DNA from: Pelosinus sp.
GTDB lineage: Bacteria; Bacillota; Negativicutes; Propionisporales; Propionisporaceae
Length of the DNA stretch: 64,000 nucleotides
Direction: 5' to 3'
NCBI GenBank assembly: GCA_021372375.1
Contig: JAJFUN010000157.1
Location: 1 to 64,000, forward strand
This document shows, in pieces, positions 33,901 through 42,646 of the stretch. Below the pieces are notes generated by a model. The model was not told the DNA's origin. It searched no databases and saw only the letters and a list, made by a program, of their open reading frames with translations. The stretch's first letter is position 1. Each line of letters starts with the position of its first letter. A program made the position numbers and the translations under genes.

Positions 33901-35127
33901 ATGCTCTTTGCTTTCAAGATTGCCATACCAGTTATACTTTTATTCATTTGCACCGGCTGTTATGGTGCAAAAGAAACCGATAGTGTTGCTTACGTCATAG
34001 CGCATGGTGTTGACAAAGCACCAGGCGGCAAACTAACAATTACCACCCAAATTGCGCCCCCAGCAGGACCAGGCAAATCTGAGCAAGAAAATATTGGAGT
34101 CATTGATACTATTACCATTCCCTCCTCAGGGCAAAACCGCACACTCATCAGTTCTACCCTTTCCCGCACACTCAACTCCACGCACCTGACTGCTATAATT
34201 ATTTCTGAGGAAGCGGCCCGTGCCGGCATTGCCCCTATACTTGCCTTTTTCAGCCGCAACCGCGAGTTTCGCGATTCCATCTATTTTATTGTAGTCCCAG
34301 GCAGCGCAGCGGATTATATACAAAAAAATACTTCAAGACTAAACCTTACAATTTCTCGCCTTTATGAAAATTATCTTACCAAAAAAAACTATTCTCTCCC
34401 CAGCACGCTGCATACATTTTACACCAGTTTCAAGAATAATGGCAGTTCACCCTATATAACATATAGCGCTGTAAACCCCAGAACTGGTGAAGATAAGAGT
34501 GCAGGCTACAAAACGCCACAGCAAAAAAGCACGCCTTACATAGCAGGCGGCATACCGCGCGCAGGCACTAAAACTGCTATTGAATTTTTGGGGTTAGCCG
34601 TATTTAAAGATGACAAAATGGTCGGTGTATTAAATAGCGAAGAAACCAGGGCTGTTTCTCTCCTTCGAGGCGAGTTTTCCTGGGGCTACCTTGGGGTTGT
34701 CGATCCGCTTGCTCCCCAAAAAGATTTCATCAGCCTTAAAGTATACACTTACAATAAACCAAAGATAACCGCATATTTTAACAATAAAGCCCCTGTATTC
34801 ACCGTCAAACTAAAATTGGAACTAGAAGTCCTTGGTATTACTTCAGGTACCAGTTACGAAAAGCCGGAATATCGAAGGCTGCTTGAAACACAAGTGGCGG
34901 ACTTATTAAAAGAGCAAATTCTGTCAATGCTCAAACATACACAGGCACTAGGTACAGATCCGGTTGGCTTTGGCCTTTATTTACGGCCGCAATTAGATAC
35001 TACCGCTGAATTGTCTAAAGCAGATTTAACAGAGCTTTACCAGCAAGCTGACATCCAAATTGATGTTACAGCTAAAATGCGCCGCACAGGACTAATATGG
35101 CAAACCACACCAAAGCGGAACGGGTAA
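33901..35127 (+). CDS. GerA-family subunit C lipoprotein, copy 1
   Basis: A 408-aa lipoprotein of the GerAC family. The signal peptide ends at lipobox CTGCYGAKETD (Cys about residue 20). It has the usual three-domain build, and the C-terminal part ends with conserved DIQIDVTAKMRRTG. It follows the B gene by 13 bp with AAGGAG upstream. A short hairpin AAAACGCTTGCGTTTTT lies right after the stop (35131-35147), so expression may drop before the next copy. Confidence 0.92.
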   Translation: MLFAFKIAIPVILLFICTGCYGAKETDSVAYVIAHGVDKAPGGKLTITTQIAPPAGPGKSEQENIGVIDTITIPSSGQNRTLISSTLSRTLNSTHLTAIIISEEAARAGIAPILAFFSRNREFRDSIYFIVVPGSAADYIQKNTSRLNLTISRLYENYLTKKNYSLPSTLHTFYTSFKNNGSSPYITYSAVNPRTGEDKSAGYKTPQQKSTPYIAGGIPRAGTKTAIEFLGLAVFKDDKMVGVLNSEETRAVSLLRGEFSWGYLGVVDPLAPQKDFISLKVYTYNKPKITAYFNNKAPVFTVKLKLELEVLGITSGTSYEKPEYRRLLETQVADLLKEQILSMLKHTQALGTDPVGFGLYLRPQLDTTAELSKADLTELYQQADIQIDVTAKMRRTGLIWQTTPKRNG

Positions 35128-35130
35128 ATA

Positions 35131-35147
35131 AAACGCTTGCGTTTTTA
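35131..35147 (+). terminator. Short hairpin with T-run between gerC copies 1 and 2
   Basis: AAAACGC-TT-GCGTTTTT. The same type of hairpin follows copy 2 (near 36509-36524) and lies upstream of the LivJ-like gene (near 39729-39745). Stems are only 7 bp, so they may attenuate rather than stop transcription. Confidence 0.45.
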
Positions 35148-35253
35148 AAATTACTAGAAAGTAATTAACGTTTTGGCAATTTTAGAAAAGTAATCCTATA
35201 GATGACTACCCCGAAAAGTTATACTTTCTTAGCTAATAAAAGGAGGTCTATCT

Positions 35254-36507
35254 ATGCTATTTCGCTTTGCACTAATAGGCATATTAATGCTTAGTATTTT
35301 TTGTACAGGCTGCTATGGAGCAACCGAGACCGATTCCATAGCCTATGTCCTGGTTATGGGCATTGATAAAGCAGCAGACGGCAAACAAAAAGTCACTTAT
35401 CAAATCGCCCTCCCGCTAGCCTTAGGTAGTAATCCGGAAGAAAAGAGCGCAGCTCCGAAAACGCCATGGATAACTAACACCATTACCATCCCTACGCCGG
35501 CGGAGGCGCGTATGCTGCTTGATGCTACAACATCCCGCAGTGGCAAGACCAATCATCTTGTTACATATGTTTTTTCAGAAGAAGTGGCAAGGCAAGGAAT
35601 TGCAAACAGCATTACTTATACCGCTCGTAACCGCGATTATCGCGAATCAATCTATATTATCGTTGTCAAAGGCAGCGCCGAAGAATACATCAACCATAAT
35701 AAACCAAAACTAGACACTAATATTGCTCACTATTATCAAACCCTGCTCTTAACCCACAATCCTGGCAACTACTATTTAGATGCCAACTTCCACCAATTTA
35801 TTAGCAGGCTAAAAGAGAGTGGCGGCTCCCCCGTTGCCACATATAGTGGCATAAATCCTATGGCAGGGGATGATAACCCTTTAAAGGCTGCAACGCCCGA
35901 ACAAAAAGCACCTCCCTATCTGCCCGGAACAGTACCGCGTACAGGTACAGCAAACCCGGTAGAATTTCTCGGGCTGGCGGTTTTTCGCGGCGATAAAATG
36001 GTAGGAACGCTTGATAGTAGCGAAACAATGTCTGTTGCTCTCGTTACAGGACAGTTCAAAAACGGCTTTATCGATGTCATTGACCCACTTTATCCAGAAA
36101 AAGATTACATTAGTCTTAATATATATCCGGAAGGCAAGCCAAAAATCAGCACCAGTATTGAAAATAATATACCAAGGATTACTATTACCCTCACCGTTTC
36201 CTGTGAACTGCTGGCTGTTACTTCCGGCACCAATTATGAATCGGTAAACTATCGTCCGTTAGTCGAAACCCAGGTTGCCAATATGCTTAAAGAACAGCTT
36301 TTACATATGATAAATCATACCAAGGAGCTTGGCAGCGACCCTGCCGGTTTTGGCCTGTACTTTCGTCGCAATTTCCAAAACACGACTGAGCTTGAGCAGC
36401 TTGACCTGACCGATCTATACCAAAAAGCTGACATACAAATTGATGTCACAACCAAAATACGCCGCTCCGGACTGTTACGCCAGACAACGCCAACCATAAA
36501 TCAATAA
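35254..36507 (+). CDS. GerA-family subunit C lipoprotein, copy 2
   Basis: A 417-aa GerAC homologue with lipobox CTGCYGATETDS and the same C-terminal signature (DIQIDVTTKIRRSGLLRQT). It has AAAAGGAGG before the ATG, and a 126-bp gap from copy 1 that holds a small hairpin. Sequence identity to copies 1 and 3 is clear by eye through the whole length, so they arose by tandem duplication and have since diverged. Confidence 0.92.
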   Translation: MLFRFALIGILMLSIFCTGCYGATETDSIAYVLVMGIDKAADGKQKVTYQIALPLALGSNPEEKSAAPKTPWITNTITIPTPAEARMLLDATTSRSGKTNHLVTYVFSEEVARQGIANSITYTARNRDYRESIYIIVVKGSAEEYINHNKPKLDTNIAHYYQTLLLTHNPGNYYLDANFHQFISRLKESGGSPVATYSGINPMAGDDNPLKAATPEQKAPPYLPGTVPRTGTANPVEFLGLAVFRGDKMVGTLDSSETMSVALVTGQFKNGFIDVIDPLYPEKDYISLNIYPEGKPKISTSIENNIPRITITLTVSCELLAVTSGTNYESVNYRPLVETQVANMLKEQLLHMINHTKELGSDPAGFGLYFRRNFQNTTELEQLDLTDLYQKADIQIDVTTKIRRSGLLRQTTPTINQ

Positions 36508-36554
36508 AACGCTATGCGTTTTCAAAAAATAAAAAGTAAAAAGGAGGTACAATA

Positions 36555-37817
36555 GTGACTTTAAAACAATACACCATTCGATTGGCTCTACTAATTCTAG
36601 GCACTATTCCCCTCCTCTTTATAACCGGCTGCTACGGTGCACGCGAGACAGATGAAATGGGCTTTGTCACAGTCTTAGGTATTGATAAAGCAGGGGATAA
36701 AGACAAAATTACTTATCAGATTGCTATTTCACCAAAAAAGGGCAGCACCACTCCGAGCGAAGAGGACCCCTGGATAATCAGTTCTTTTACTACCCCCTCT
36801 TTGGCCGAAACGCGTATGCTCTTAAATACCACCATACCACGCCCCCCAAACCTTTCCCATATCACAACTTTAATTATTTCTGAAGAAAAGGCCCGCGATG
36901 GACTAAACCCCATACTTGCCAATTTCATGCGTAACCGCAATTATCGTGAAAATATTTTTTTCATTGTTGTAGAAGGCTCAGCCGAAGATTATATCAAGCA
37001 AAATAAGCCGGTGCTGGAAGAACAAATCCACAAATTTTATGAAACAACATTTTCCTCGAGTAATATGGGCTACTTTCTTAAAGTTCAGCTGCACGATCTA
37101 TATATCCGCTTGAAAACTGCCGGCGGCTCAGCCTACGCTGTATATAGCGGCATCAACCCCAAAAATGGCGAAAACAAACCTCAGGGCGGCGAAACACCCG
37201 AACAGAAAGGCGAACCCTATCTCCCTGGGGGCATCCCCCGCAAAGGTACCGCTACCGCTGTTGACTTTGTCGGGCTGGCAGTTTTTCATGGTGATAAACT
37301 TATCGGCGTACTGGACAGCGATGAAACCCGCGCGGCTGCCATTTTGCAAAATAAGTTTTATAACGGCTATATCGGCGTAGTTGATCCCTTGGCTCCCGAG
37401 AAAGACGTCATCAATATCAATATCTTCATGACGGAAAAACCTACCATCACTGCTGATCTAAGCGGTGATAAACCGACTTTTCACATAGATGTCAAATTAG
37501 AAGGAGAACTCTTAGGCGTCACTTCGTACATTAACTATGAAGCGCCAAAATACCGGGAACTTTTAGAAAATCAGACAGCCAATCTAATGAAAGGTCAAAT
37601 TATGAAAATGCTCAAGCATACCCAAACGCTTGGTACCGACCCTGCCGGTCTTGGCCTGTATCTCCGCCCGAAATTTTCTAATACCGCCAAGCTGCAGGAT
37701 GCCAACTTAACCGCACTTTATGAGGCTGCTCAATTTGAGGTAAACGTAAGTGTCAAAATACGCCGTACAGGACTACTTCGTCAATCTTCGCCCAAAAGCC
37801 AAGGAGGTACTCTATGA
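36555..37817 (+). CDS. GerA-family subunit C lipoprotein, copy 3
   Basis: A 420-aa GerAC homologue starting with GTG behind AAAGGAGG, with lipobox ITGCYGARETDEMG. It shares the GIDKAGDKD beta-strand start and the end VNVSVKIRRTGLLRQS with its neighbours. It is followed directly by the small two-helix gene, whose start overlaps the last codons. Three C-type genes behind one A and one B is more than the usual one. Confidence 0.92.
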   Translation: MTLKQYTIRLALLILGTIPLLFITGCYGARETDEMGFVTVLGIDKAGDKDKITYQIAISPKKGSTTPSEEDPWIISSFTTPSLAETRMLLNTTIPRPPNLSHITTLIISEEKARDGLNPILANFMRNRNYRENIFFIVVEGSAEDYIKQNKPVLEEQIHKFYETTFSSSNMGYFLKVQLHDLYIRLKTAGGSAYAVYSGINPKNGENKPQGGETPEQKGEPYLPGGIPRKGTATAVDFVGLAVFHGDKLIGVLDSDETRAAAILQNKFYNGYIGVVDPLAPEKDVININIFMTEKPTITADLSGDKPTFHIDVKLEGELLGVTSYINYEAPKYRELLENQTANLMKGQIMKMLKHTQTLGTDPAGLGLYLRPKFSNTAKLQDANLTALYEAAQFEVNVSVKIRRTGLLRQSSPKSQGGTL

Positions 37818-37978
37818 TATACATCGCCTTTCTAGTCGTTGGTTTTTTTGCCAGTATTCATGTCTTTAGTTTTGGGCTTTGGCTGAAAAAGCAAGGCAAC
37901 CTCTCAGGATTTATACTGTCCTTACTGCTGGCTATTATGGCCACTGGATTACCATTATATAATGTGTTAAGGAGATAA
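37814..37978 (+). CDS. Small two-helix membrane protein, D-subunit-like, end of ger operon
   Basis: A 54-aa protein with two TM helices (about 2-22 and 32-48), ATG overlapping the end of gerC copy 3 and behind AAGGAGG. Small two-helix D subunits are known at the ends of some gerA-type operons (for example GerKD and GerUD), where they modulate the receptor. Position, size and topology fit. Sequence homology is not established here. Confidence 0.65.
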   Translation: MIYIAFLVVGFFASIHVFSFGLWLKKQGNLSGFILSLLLAIMATGLPLYNVLRR

Positions 37979-38066
37979 TTTACAATTAAGTCTAGCATCA
38001 AGCTAGTATATCGTAGTATAGTATATAGGCCAGCTAATTTCCAGCTACAAAGGAGAAGATGATGAT

Positions 38067-38177
38067 ATGAGTAAAAAAATTTCCGCCAAAAGCAGCTATA
38101 AGAACTTGCAGGCCGCGACCAAAAGCACACAGTTCTTTGCTAATAAACAAGCCGCAAAACAGCTGAAGAAGAAATAA
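38067..38177 (+). CDS. Small lysine-rich protein, 36 aa
   Basis: An ORF starting MSKKISAKSSYKNLQAATKS and ending QLKKK. It contains 11 lysines, no acidic residues, and a GGAGA-type ribosome-binding site about 12 bp upstream. It lies after the ger operon and could be a small spore or nucleic-acid-binding protein. No family is recognised. Confidence 0.5.
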   Translation: MSKKISAKSSYKNLQAATKSTQFFANKQAAKQLKKK

Positions 38178-38264
38178 AATCAAGCTAGGTCTCCCTTGCA
38201 AAAGGGGGATGTCACCGCAGTGACAGGGGGATAGTATATAGCAGAAGACAGGTTAGGGAGAACA

Positions 38265-38313
38265 AAAAGGGGCTGTCGCATTAGTATTATTGCTAATGCG
38301 AACAGCCCCTTTT
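38265..38313. terminator. Strong terminator downstream of the ger operon
   Basis: Arms begin AAAAGGGGCTGT and end ACAGCCCCTTTT, with an inner GCATTAG/CTAATGC extension, giving a stem of about 19 bp with one mismatch. Confidence 0.8.
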
Positions 38314-38484
38314 AACTGTAATTCCATCTGAAGGAACTCCCTCCGGCGCTTTGCGCCACCTCCCTCAGGGATGGAGGCTTTTATTTCAGTCTCCCTCTTC
38401 GAGGGGGATGTCGCGCTTAGCGACAGGGGGAGGCTTTTAAAAACATGCTTAATGCGACAGCTCCCTTTATATTAATTATGTATT

Positions 38485-39651
38485 TTACTGTTTAATTGTT
38501 TCTTTATAAACCTGCTTGCCGTTTTTCATCTCAATAATGACTACACCGCGCACCGCATCATGCGTATTATTGAGGCTCATTTCACCGCTGACGCTGCTAA
38601 AATTCTTGGTTGCCGCTAAGGCTTCAGTTATTTTGGCAGGCTCGGTGCTATTAGCCCGTTTAATGGCATCAATTAATAAGCAGGCCGCATCATAGCCCAT
38701 GGCTGCCATCGAGTCAGGCATTTGGCCATATTCTTTTTGATAGGCTTCCACAAAAGCGTTCGATGACGGATTCTTATCTTCTACCGAGTAAAAGTTTGTA
38801 AAGAATGTATTATTAAGCGCCTCTGGTCCGCCAAGTTCAGTCAGTTTAGGTGAATCCCAAGCATCTGCGCCCAAAATAGGTATCGCTATCCCCATTTCGC
38901 GCGCCTGTTTAATAATCTTGCCAACGTCTTCATAATAGCCGGGAATGTAAATCAAATCAGGATTTTGCGCCTTTACATTTGTCAGTATGGACTTATAATC
39001 CTGATCTTTCTGGAGGTAGGCTTCTTCAAGAGCCACTTGTCCGCCCCCCTCAGTAAAAGCATTCTTAAATATCTGCACCAAACCTTTGCTATAGTCACTG
39101 GAATTATCCGTCAAGATAGCCGCCTTTTTTGCTTTGAGACTGCCAAGGGCGAATTTTGCTCCCACTGTACCTTGGAAAGAGTCAATAAAACACGCCCGAA
39201 AAGTATAATTCTTTACTTTACCACTGCGTTCATCCACTGTTACTTTAGGATTAACCGTAGCTGCCGCCACAAACGGAATCTTGTTGTCTTCGGCTACCGC
39301 TGAACCGGCAATACCGCAGGAACTAACTGTAAAACCTGTAACAGCTGTTACTCTATCCTGGGTAATTACTTTAGTCATGGCATTAGCTGACTCAGACGGT
39401 TCACCTTTATTATCAGCAGTAACAATTTGAATTTGTTTTCCCAGTACGCCGCCACTAGCATTAAGCTGTTTAAAGGCCAGTTTGGCGCCATTAGCGGCAG
39501 AAGTACCATAAGATGCGGTATTTCCTGTTAGTTCGTACACCATACCAATTTTGATATCCTTGCTTGCACTGTCCCCGCACCCGGACAATAATCCAGTAAG
39601 CAAAGCGCAGGTCGACACTAAACAAGCCAGCTTGTAAAATCGCTTTATCAT
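38485..39651 (-). CDS. ABC-type branched-chain amino-acid-like substrate-binding lipoprotein (LivJ family)
   Basis: A roughly 388-aa periplasmic-binding protein type I. The signal with lipobox LLSGC is followed by the Peripla_BP_6 start IKIGMVYELTGNTASYGTSAANGAKLAFKQLN. ATG 39651 is preferred, as it is preceded by AGGGGG. Longer in-frame starts would spoil the signal peptide. The usual permease and ATPase genes are not next to it, so it is either an orphan receptor or works with a system elsewhere. Substrate unknown. Confidence 0.9.
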   Translation of the reverse strand: MIKRFYKLACLVSTCALLTGLLSGCGDSASKDIKIGMVYELTGNTASYGTSAANGAKLAFKQLNASGGVLGKQIQIVTADNKGEPSESANAMTKVITQDRVTAVTGFTVSSCGIAGSAVAEDNKIPFVAAATVNPKVTVDERSGKVKNYTFRACFIDSFQGTVGAKFALGSLKAKKAAILTDNSSDYSKGLVQIFKNAFTEGGGQVALEEAYLQKDQDYKSILTNVKAQNPDLIYIPGYYEDVGKIIKQAREMGIAIPILGADAWDSPKLTELGGPEALNNTFFTNFYSVEDKNPSSNAFVEAYQKEYGQMPDSMAAMGYDAACLLIDAIKRANSTEPAKITEALAATKNFSSVSGEMSLNNTHDAVRGVVIIEMKNGKQVYKETIKQ

Positions 39652-39821
39652 GCACATCCCCCTACTCATAATAATTACATGTTTATGCACTATTTTAGCA
39701 CAACTCACCTTATAAAAAAACAACTTTGTAAATAAAACGCTTGCGTTTTTTTAACTACATAGCTGATTCTCCCGAAATGTTACACTTTCTGATATAGTAG
39801 AAAAATATACATTATATACGC

Positions 39822-39850
39822 TTGACTAATTTGTCTATGCAGTGTAATAT
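39822..39850 (+). promoter_or_regulatory. Promoter of the EAL gene
   Basis: TTGACT at 39822-39827, a 17-bp spacer, TAATAT at 39845-39850. Transcription would begin about 12-20 bp before the hairpin at 39871. Confidence 0.6.
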
Positions 39851-39870
39851 TTTTATACAAATATCTTGTC

Positions 39871-39914
39871 AAAGGAGACAATCTTTTCGTGGCGAAAAGA
39901 TTGTCTCCTTTTTT
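39871..39914 (+). terminator. Leader terminator/attenuator of the EAL gene
   Basis: Two perfect 19-nt arms (starting AAAGGAGACAATC) around a TGG loop, followed by a T-run. It is between the promoter and the start codon of the EAL gene, so it must be read through or controlled for expression. No known riboswitch aptamer fits in the 20-bp space before it. Confidence 0.8.
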
Positions 39915-39947
39915 ACTAATTGCTATACCAGAATTGAGGTAATAAAA

Positions 39948-41177
39948 ATGTTAGATTATGCACAAGTAGATACAAATTTGGCATGGCTACTCAAACATAA
40001 AGCCGTGCAAACATACTTTCAGCCGATTGTGTCAATAAGAAAGCATGCGTTAATTGGGCTTGAGGCTTTATCACGCGGGCTTGATAGCAACAACGACATA
40101 ATTATGCCACAAACCTTGTTTGCAAAGGCCGCCGCCAGCGGGCGAAGCGTGGAACTTGATCGGCTATGCCGCAACACAGCGCTTAAGAATTACAAGAATA
40201 TTTTAGCGCAAAATAATGACAGCTTCCTATTTCTCAACCTGGACACTTCGATCCTTGATAAAGGCGTTGTCGGCTCCGGCCACCTAATCAGAGCTGTCAG
40301 AAACCTTGGTCTCAGTCCGTCGTCTATTGTTATTGAAATTATTGAGTCTAAAGTTAATGACATCAAAAGTTTGACTAAGTTTATCCGCAATTACAAGCAA
40401 TATGGGTTTCTCATCGCCTTAGATGATATGGGCAGCGCCTCCTCTAACCTGGACAGAATACTGCAGGCCCGCCCGGATATTATTAAAATTGACCGGGGAC
40501 TTATTAAAGAAATTAATAAAGATTACTACAAACAAGAATTATTTAGAGCCTTGGTTCTTGTCGCAAAAAAAATAGGCGCCCTGGTTGTAGCGGAAGGAGT
40601 TGAAACGCATGGTGAAGCCATTACCAGCCTCGAACTCGGCGCCGACTTTCTGCAGGGATATCTTATTGCTGCCCCAGCCCCTTATGCCAGTATTGAAAAG
40701 GGAGCCATTACAAAGACCTTGCATTCATTAGTATCGTCTTATCGGAACTCAATAGTAGAAAAAGTGCGAAATGAAACTTTGCAAAAAAATATGTATAAAC
40801 GCATATTAGCAGTACTTGCCGAAAAACTGTCCATCATCTCACCTGAAAACTTTGAACCGGCTTTAAAAGAAATAGCACAAAAGCATCCAGCTGTTCATTG
40901 TTACTACATATTAGATAAAAGCGGCATACAAATAACCGAAACAATAAAGGCCGATTTTGCTGCTAGTGGAAAATCCCATGGCATGTTTCGGCCTGATTTC
41001 AAAGGTTGTGATCAGTCTTTAAAAGATTACTTTATCTTTATTCATGCAGGAGCGGATTCTTACATCAGCGAGCCCTACTTATCCCTGGCAAACGGGCATT
41101 CCTGTATCACCGGTTCAATACTTTTCACTACCGATAACGGCTGCTATTATATATTATGCATTGACTTTAACTTATAG
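39948..41177 (+). CDS. EAL-domain cyclic-di-GMP phosphodiesterase
   Basis: A 409-aa cytoplasmic protein. The EAL domain (about 15-255) keeps the catalytic set: GLEALSRG, the Asn in LFLNLD, Glu in IVIEIIES, Asp-Asp in ALDDMGSA (DDFG position), Lys in IIKIDR and Glu in VVAEGVE. The C-terminal part (about 280-409) is an unassigned sensory or dimerisation region with several cysteines. No GGDEF domain. The predicted reaction is hydrolysis of c-di-GMP to pGpG. The start ATG follows TTGAGGT. Confidence 0.9.
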   Translation: MLDYAQVDTNLAWLLKHKAVQTYFQPIVSIRKHALIGLEALSRGLDSNNDIIMPQTLFAKAAASGRSVELDRLCRNTALKNYKNILAQNNDSFLFLNLDTSILDKGVVGSGHLIRAVRNLGLSPSSIVIEIIESKVNDIKSLTKFIRNYKQYGFLIALDDMGSASSNLDRILQARPDIIKIDRGLIKEINKDYYKQELFRALVLVAKKIGALVVAEGVETHGEAITSLELGADFLQGYLIAAPAPYASIEKGAITKTLHSLVSSYRNSIVEKVRNETLQKNMYKRILAVLAEKLSIISPENFEPALKEIAQKHPAVHCYYILDKSGIQITETIKADFAASGKSHGMFRPDFKGCDQSLKDYFIFIHAGADSYISEPYLSLANGHSCITGSILFTTDNGCYYILCIDFNL

Positions 41178-41181
41178 GTTT

Positions 41182-42156
41182 TCAGCCGCCAATTTGCGTC
41201 ATATAACGTACCCCAGCTTCTCGGTCAGGCTGCTGCAAATTATGGTGCGGCGACTTTTGCCTCAAGGCACTTTCAAATAGATTAAGTATGTCAAAATCAT
41301 TAGCTCCTGCGCGCATTGCTGTCTTAATATCGATTTCCGTATTAGCCAAAAGACATGGCTTGATTTTACCATCCGCGGTCAGTCGAATCCGATTACAAGC
41401 TTGACAAAAATGCTCTGATACAGGTGTGATAAAACCAAAGGAACCCAGGCTTTGTTTAAGGCGAAAGTACTTAGCCGGACCGCCGCCCTTACAAACTGCA
41501 GGCTGAAGTTTTCCTTTTCCATAGCTTTCTATCCACTGTTTAACAGTCCAAATACTGGCGCCAGGCTGTATTTGGCAATCGCCAATTGGCATATATTCGA
41601 TAAAGCGCACATCTACAGGATATTTATACACCTGTTCAACAAAATACTGTACATCAGCTTGGTGCAGCACTTCAGTCAGGACAACATTCAGTTTAACCGG
41701 CGCAAGACCAGCCGCTAAAGCAGCTTTTACTCCGTTTAAAACATCTGCGAGCTTTCCCGCGCCGGTAATTTGCCCAAACCGCACTGCATCCACGGTGTCA
41801 ACGCTAATATTCACTCGATCAAGCCCGGCTGCTTTTAAATCTTTTGCCATGACAGCAAGCAAACTCCCGTTAGTGGTCATAGCTAAATCCTCTACCTTCT
41901 CTAGGCTGCCAATAGAGCGCACCAAGTCAATCATGCCGCGCCTTACCAAAGGCTCCCCGCCTGTAAGACGGATTTTATTTACCCCATGCATACTTAGTAC
42001 CCTGACAATCCGTACAATCTCCTCAAAGGTCAGAAGATCAGCCATATTCACTAGGTGAATACCTTCAGGCGGCATACAGTATGCGCACCTAAAATTGCAC
42101 CGATCTGTTATTGAAATCCGCAAATAGTCAATTGTCCGTCCATACGCATCCAGCAT
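41182..42156 (-). CDS. moaA: GTP 3',8-cyclase MoaA (molybdenum cofactor synthesis)
   Basis: A roughly 324-aa radical-SAM enzyme that, with MoaC, turns GTP into cPMP. N-terminal [4Fe-4S] motif CNFRCAYC (about residues 20-27), GGEP motif in IRLTGGEPLVRRG, and the C-terminal second cluster CQACNRIRLTADGKIKPC. ATG 42156 (AAAGGTGG upstream) gives the normal length; 42207 is in-frame but adds an atypical tail. No other mo genes are adjacent. It is convergent with the EAL gene with only 4 bp between stops. Confidence 0.95.
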   Translation of the reverse strand: MLDAYGRTIDYLRISITDRCNFRCAYCMPPEGIHLVNMADLLTFEEIVRIVRVLSMHGVNKIRLTGGEPLVRRGMIDLVRSIGSLEKVEDLAMTTNGSLLAVMAKDLKAAGLDRVNISVDTVDAVRFGQITGAGKLADVLNGVKAALAAGLAPVKLNVVLTEVLHQADVQYFVEQVYKYPVDVRFIEYMPIGDCQIQPGASIWTVKQWIESYGKGKLQPAVCKGGGPAKYFRLKQSLGSFGFITPVSEHFCQACNRIRLTADGKIKPCLLANTEIDIKTAMRAGANDFDILNLFESALRQKSPHHNLQQPDREAGVRYMTQIGG

Positions 42157-42330
42157 AGTTCTCAGCCACCTTTCTCTATATAGATATAATTCGCTATTTT
42201 TCGGCATTCACCTGCTGCTTTCAGTCTGCACATACACACCAGGCTGCGCCAAATAAATATATACATTTGTCCTTGCTGTGTGGACGATATTAACATTTCT
42301 GTAAAAATAGGCAAAAGTGGCCCACAAGCC

Positions 42331-42358
42331 TTGACACATTATTTTCTTCTGGTATAAT
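42331..42358 (+). promoter_or_regulatory. Near-perfect sigma-A promoter for the 51-aa ORF
   Basis: TTGACA at 42331-42336, a 16-bp spacer, TATAAT at 42353-42358, about 45 bp before the small ORF. Confidence 0.8.
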
Positions 42359-42402
42359 GAAATACAATTAATGTAGTATTTATCACTTTGGAGGCTATTA
42401 TC

Positions 42403-42558
42403 ATGTTAAGCCATCTGCATACTGCAATTGAACATCGATTTTTTTACTTTTGGAGCTGGGGCTACTTTTTTAGCGTCGGCTTTTATGCGTGGCAAAAAGT
42501 AAATATATCGTTTAGAAATGAGTATGATGAGCGCTTTGATAATTTACTAGTGGGATAA
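42403..42558 (+). CDS. Small aromatic-rich protein, 51 aa, unknown function
   Basis: A short ORF with ATG after TTGGAGG, MLSHLHTAIEHRFFYFWSWG at the N-terminus, then one amphipathic hydrophobic segment and an acidic C-terminus. Very strong promoter upstream and a clean terminator (42586-42612) just downstream make a complete transcription unit, so it is likely a real small gene. I do not recognise a family. It may be membrane-associated. Start position is accurate to one base. Confidence 0.6.
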   Translation: MLSHLHTAIEHRFFYFWSWGYFFSVGFYAWQKVNISFRNEYDERFDNLLVG

Positions 42559-42585
42559 ACACTGATTAACATAGTTTGCTTAAAC

Positions 42586-42612
42586 AAGACTCATTTGAGT
42601 CTTATTTTTTTT
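42586..42612 (+). terminator. Terminator of the 51-aa gene
   Basis: AAGACTCA-TT-TGAGTCTT followed by A and eight T. Confidence 0.85.
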
Positions 42613-42646
42613 ATAAAAATGCAAATAATATATGGGAGGTATTTTT

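Larger units (their letters stand above)
37979..38484. other. Repeat-rich intergenic region
   Basis: Contains one small ORF (38067-38177), a strong terminator (38265-38313) and three related GC-rich inverted-repeat units of the CTCCCT...AGGGGGATGTC type: 38192-38233, 38338-38379 and 38392-38435. No larger gene is visible. Confidence 0.7.
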
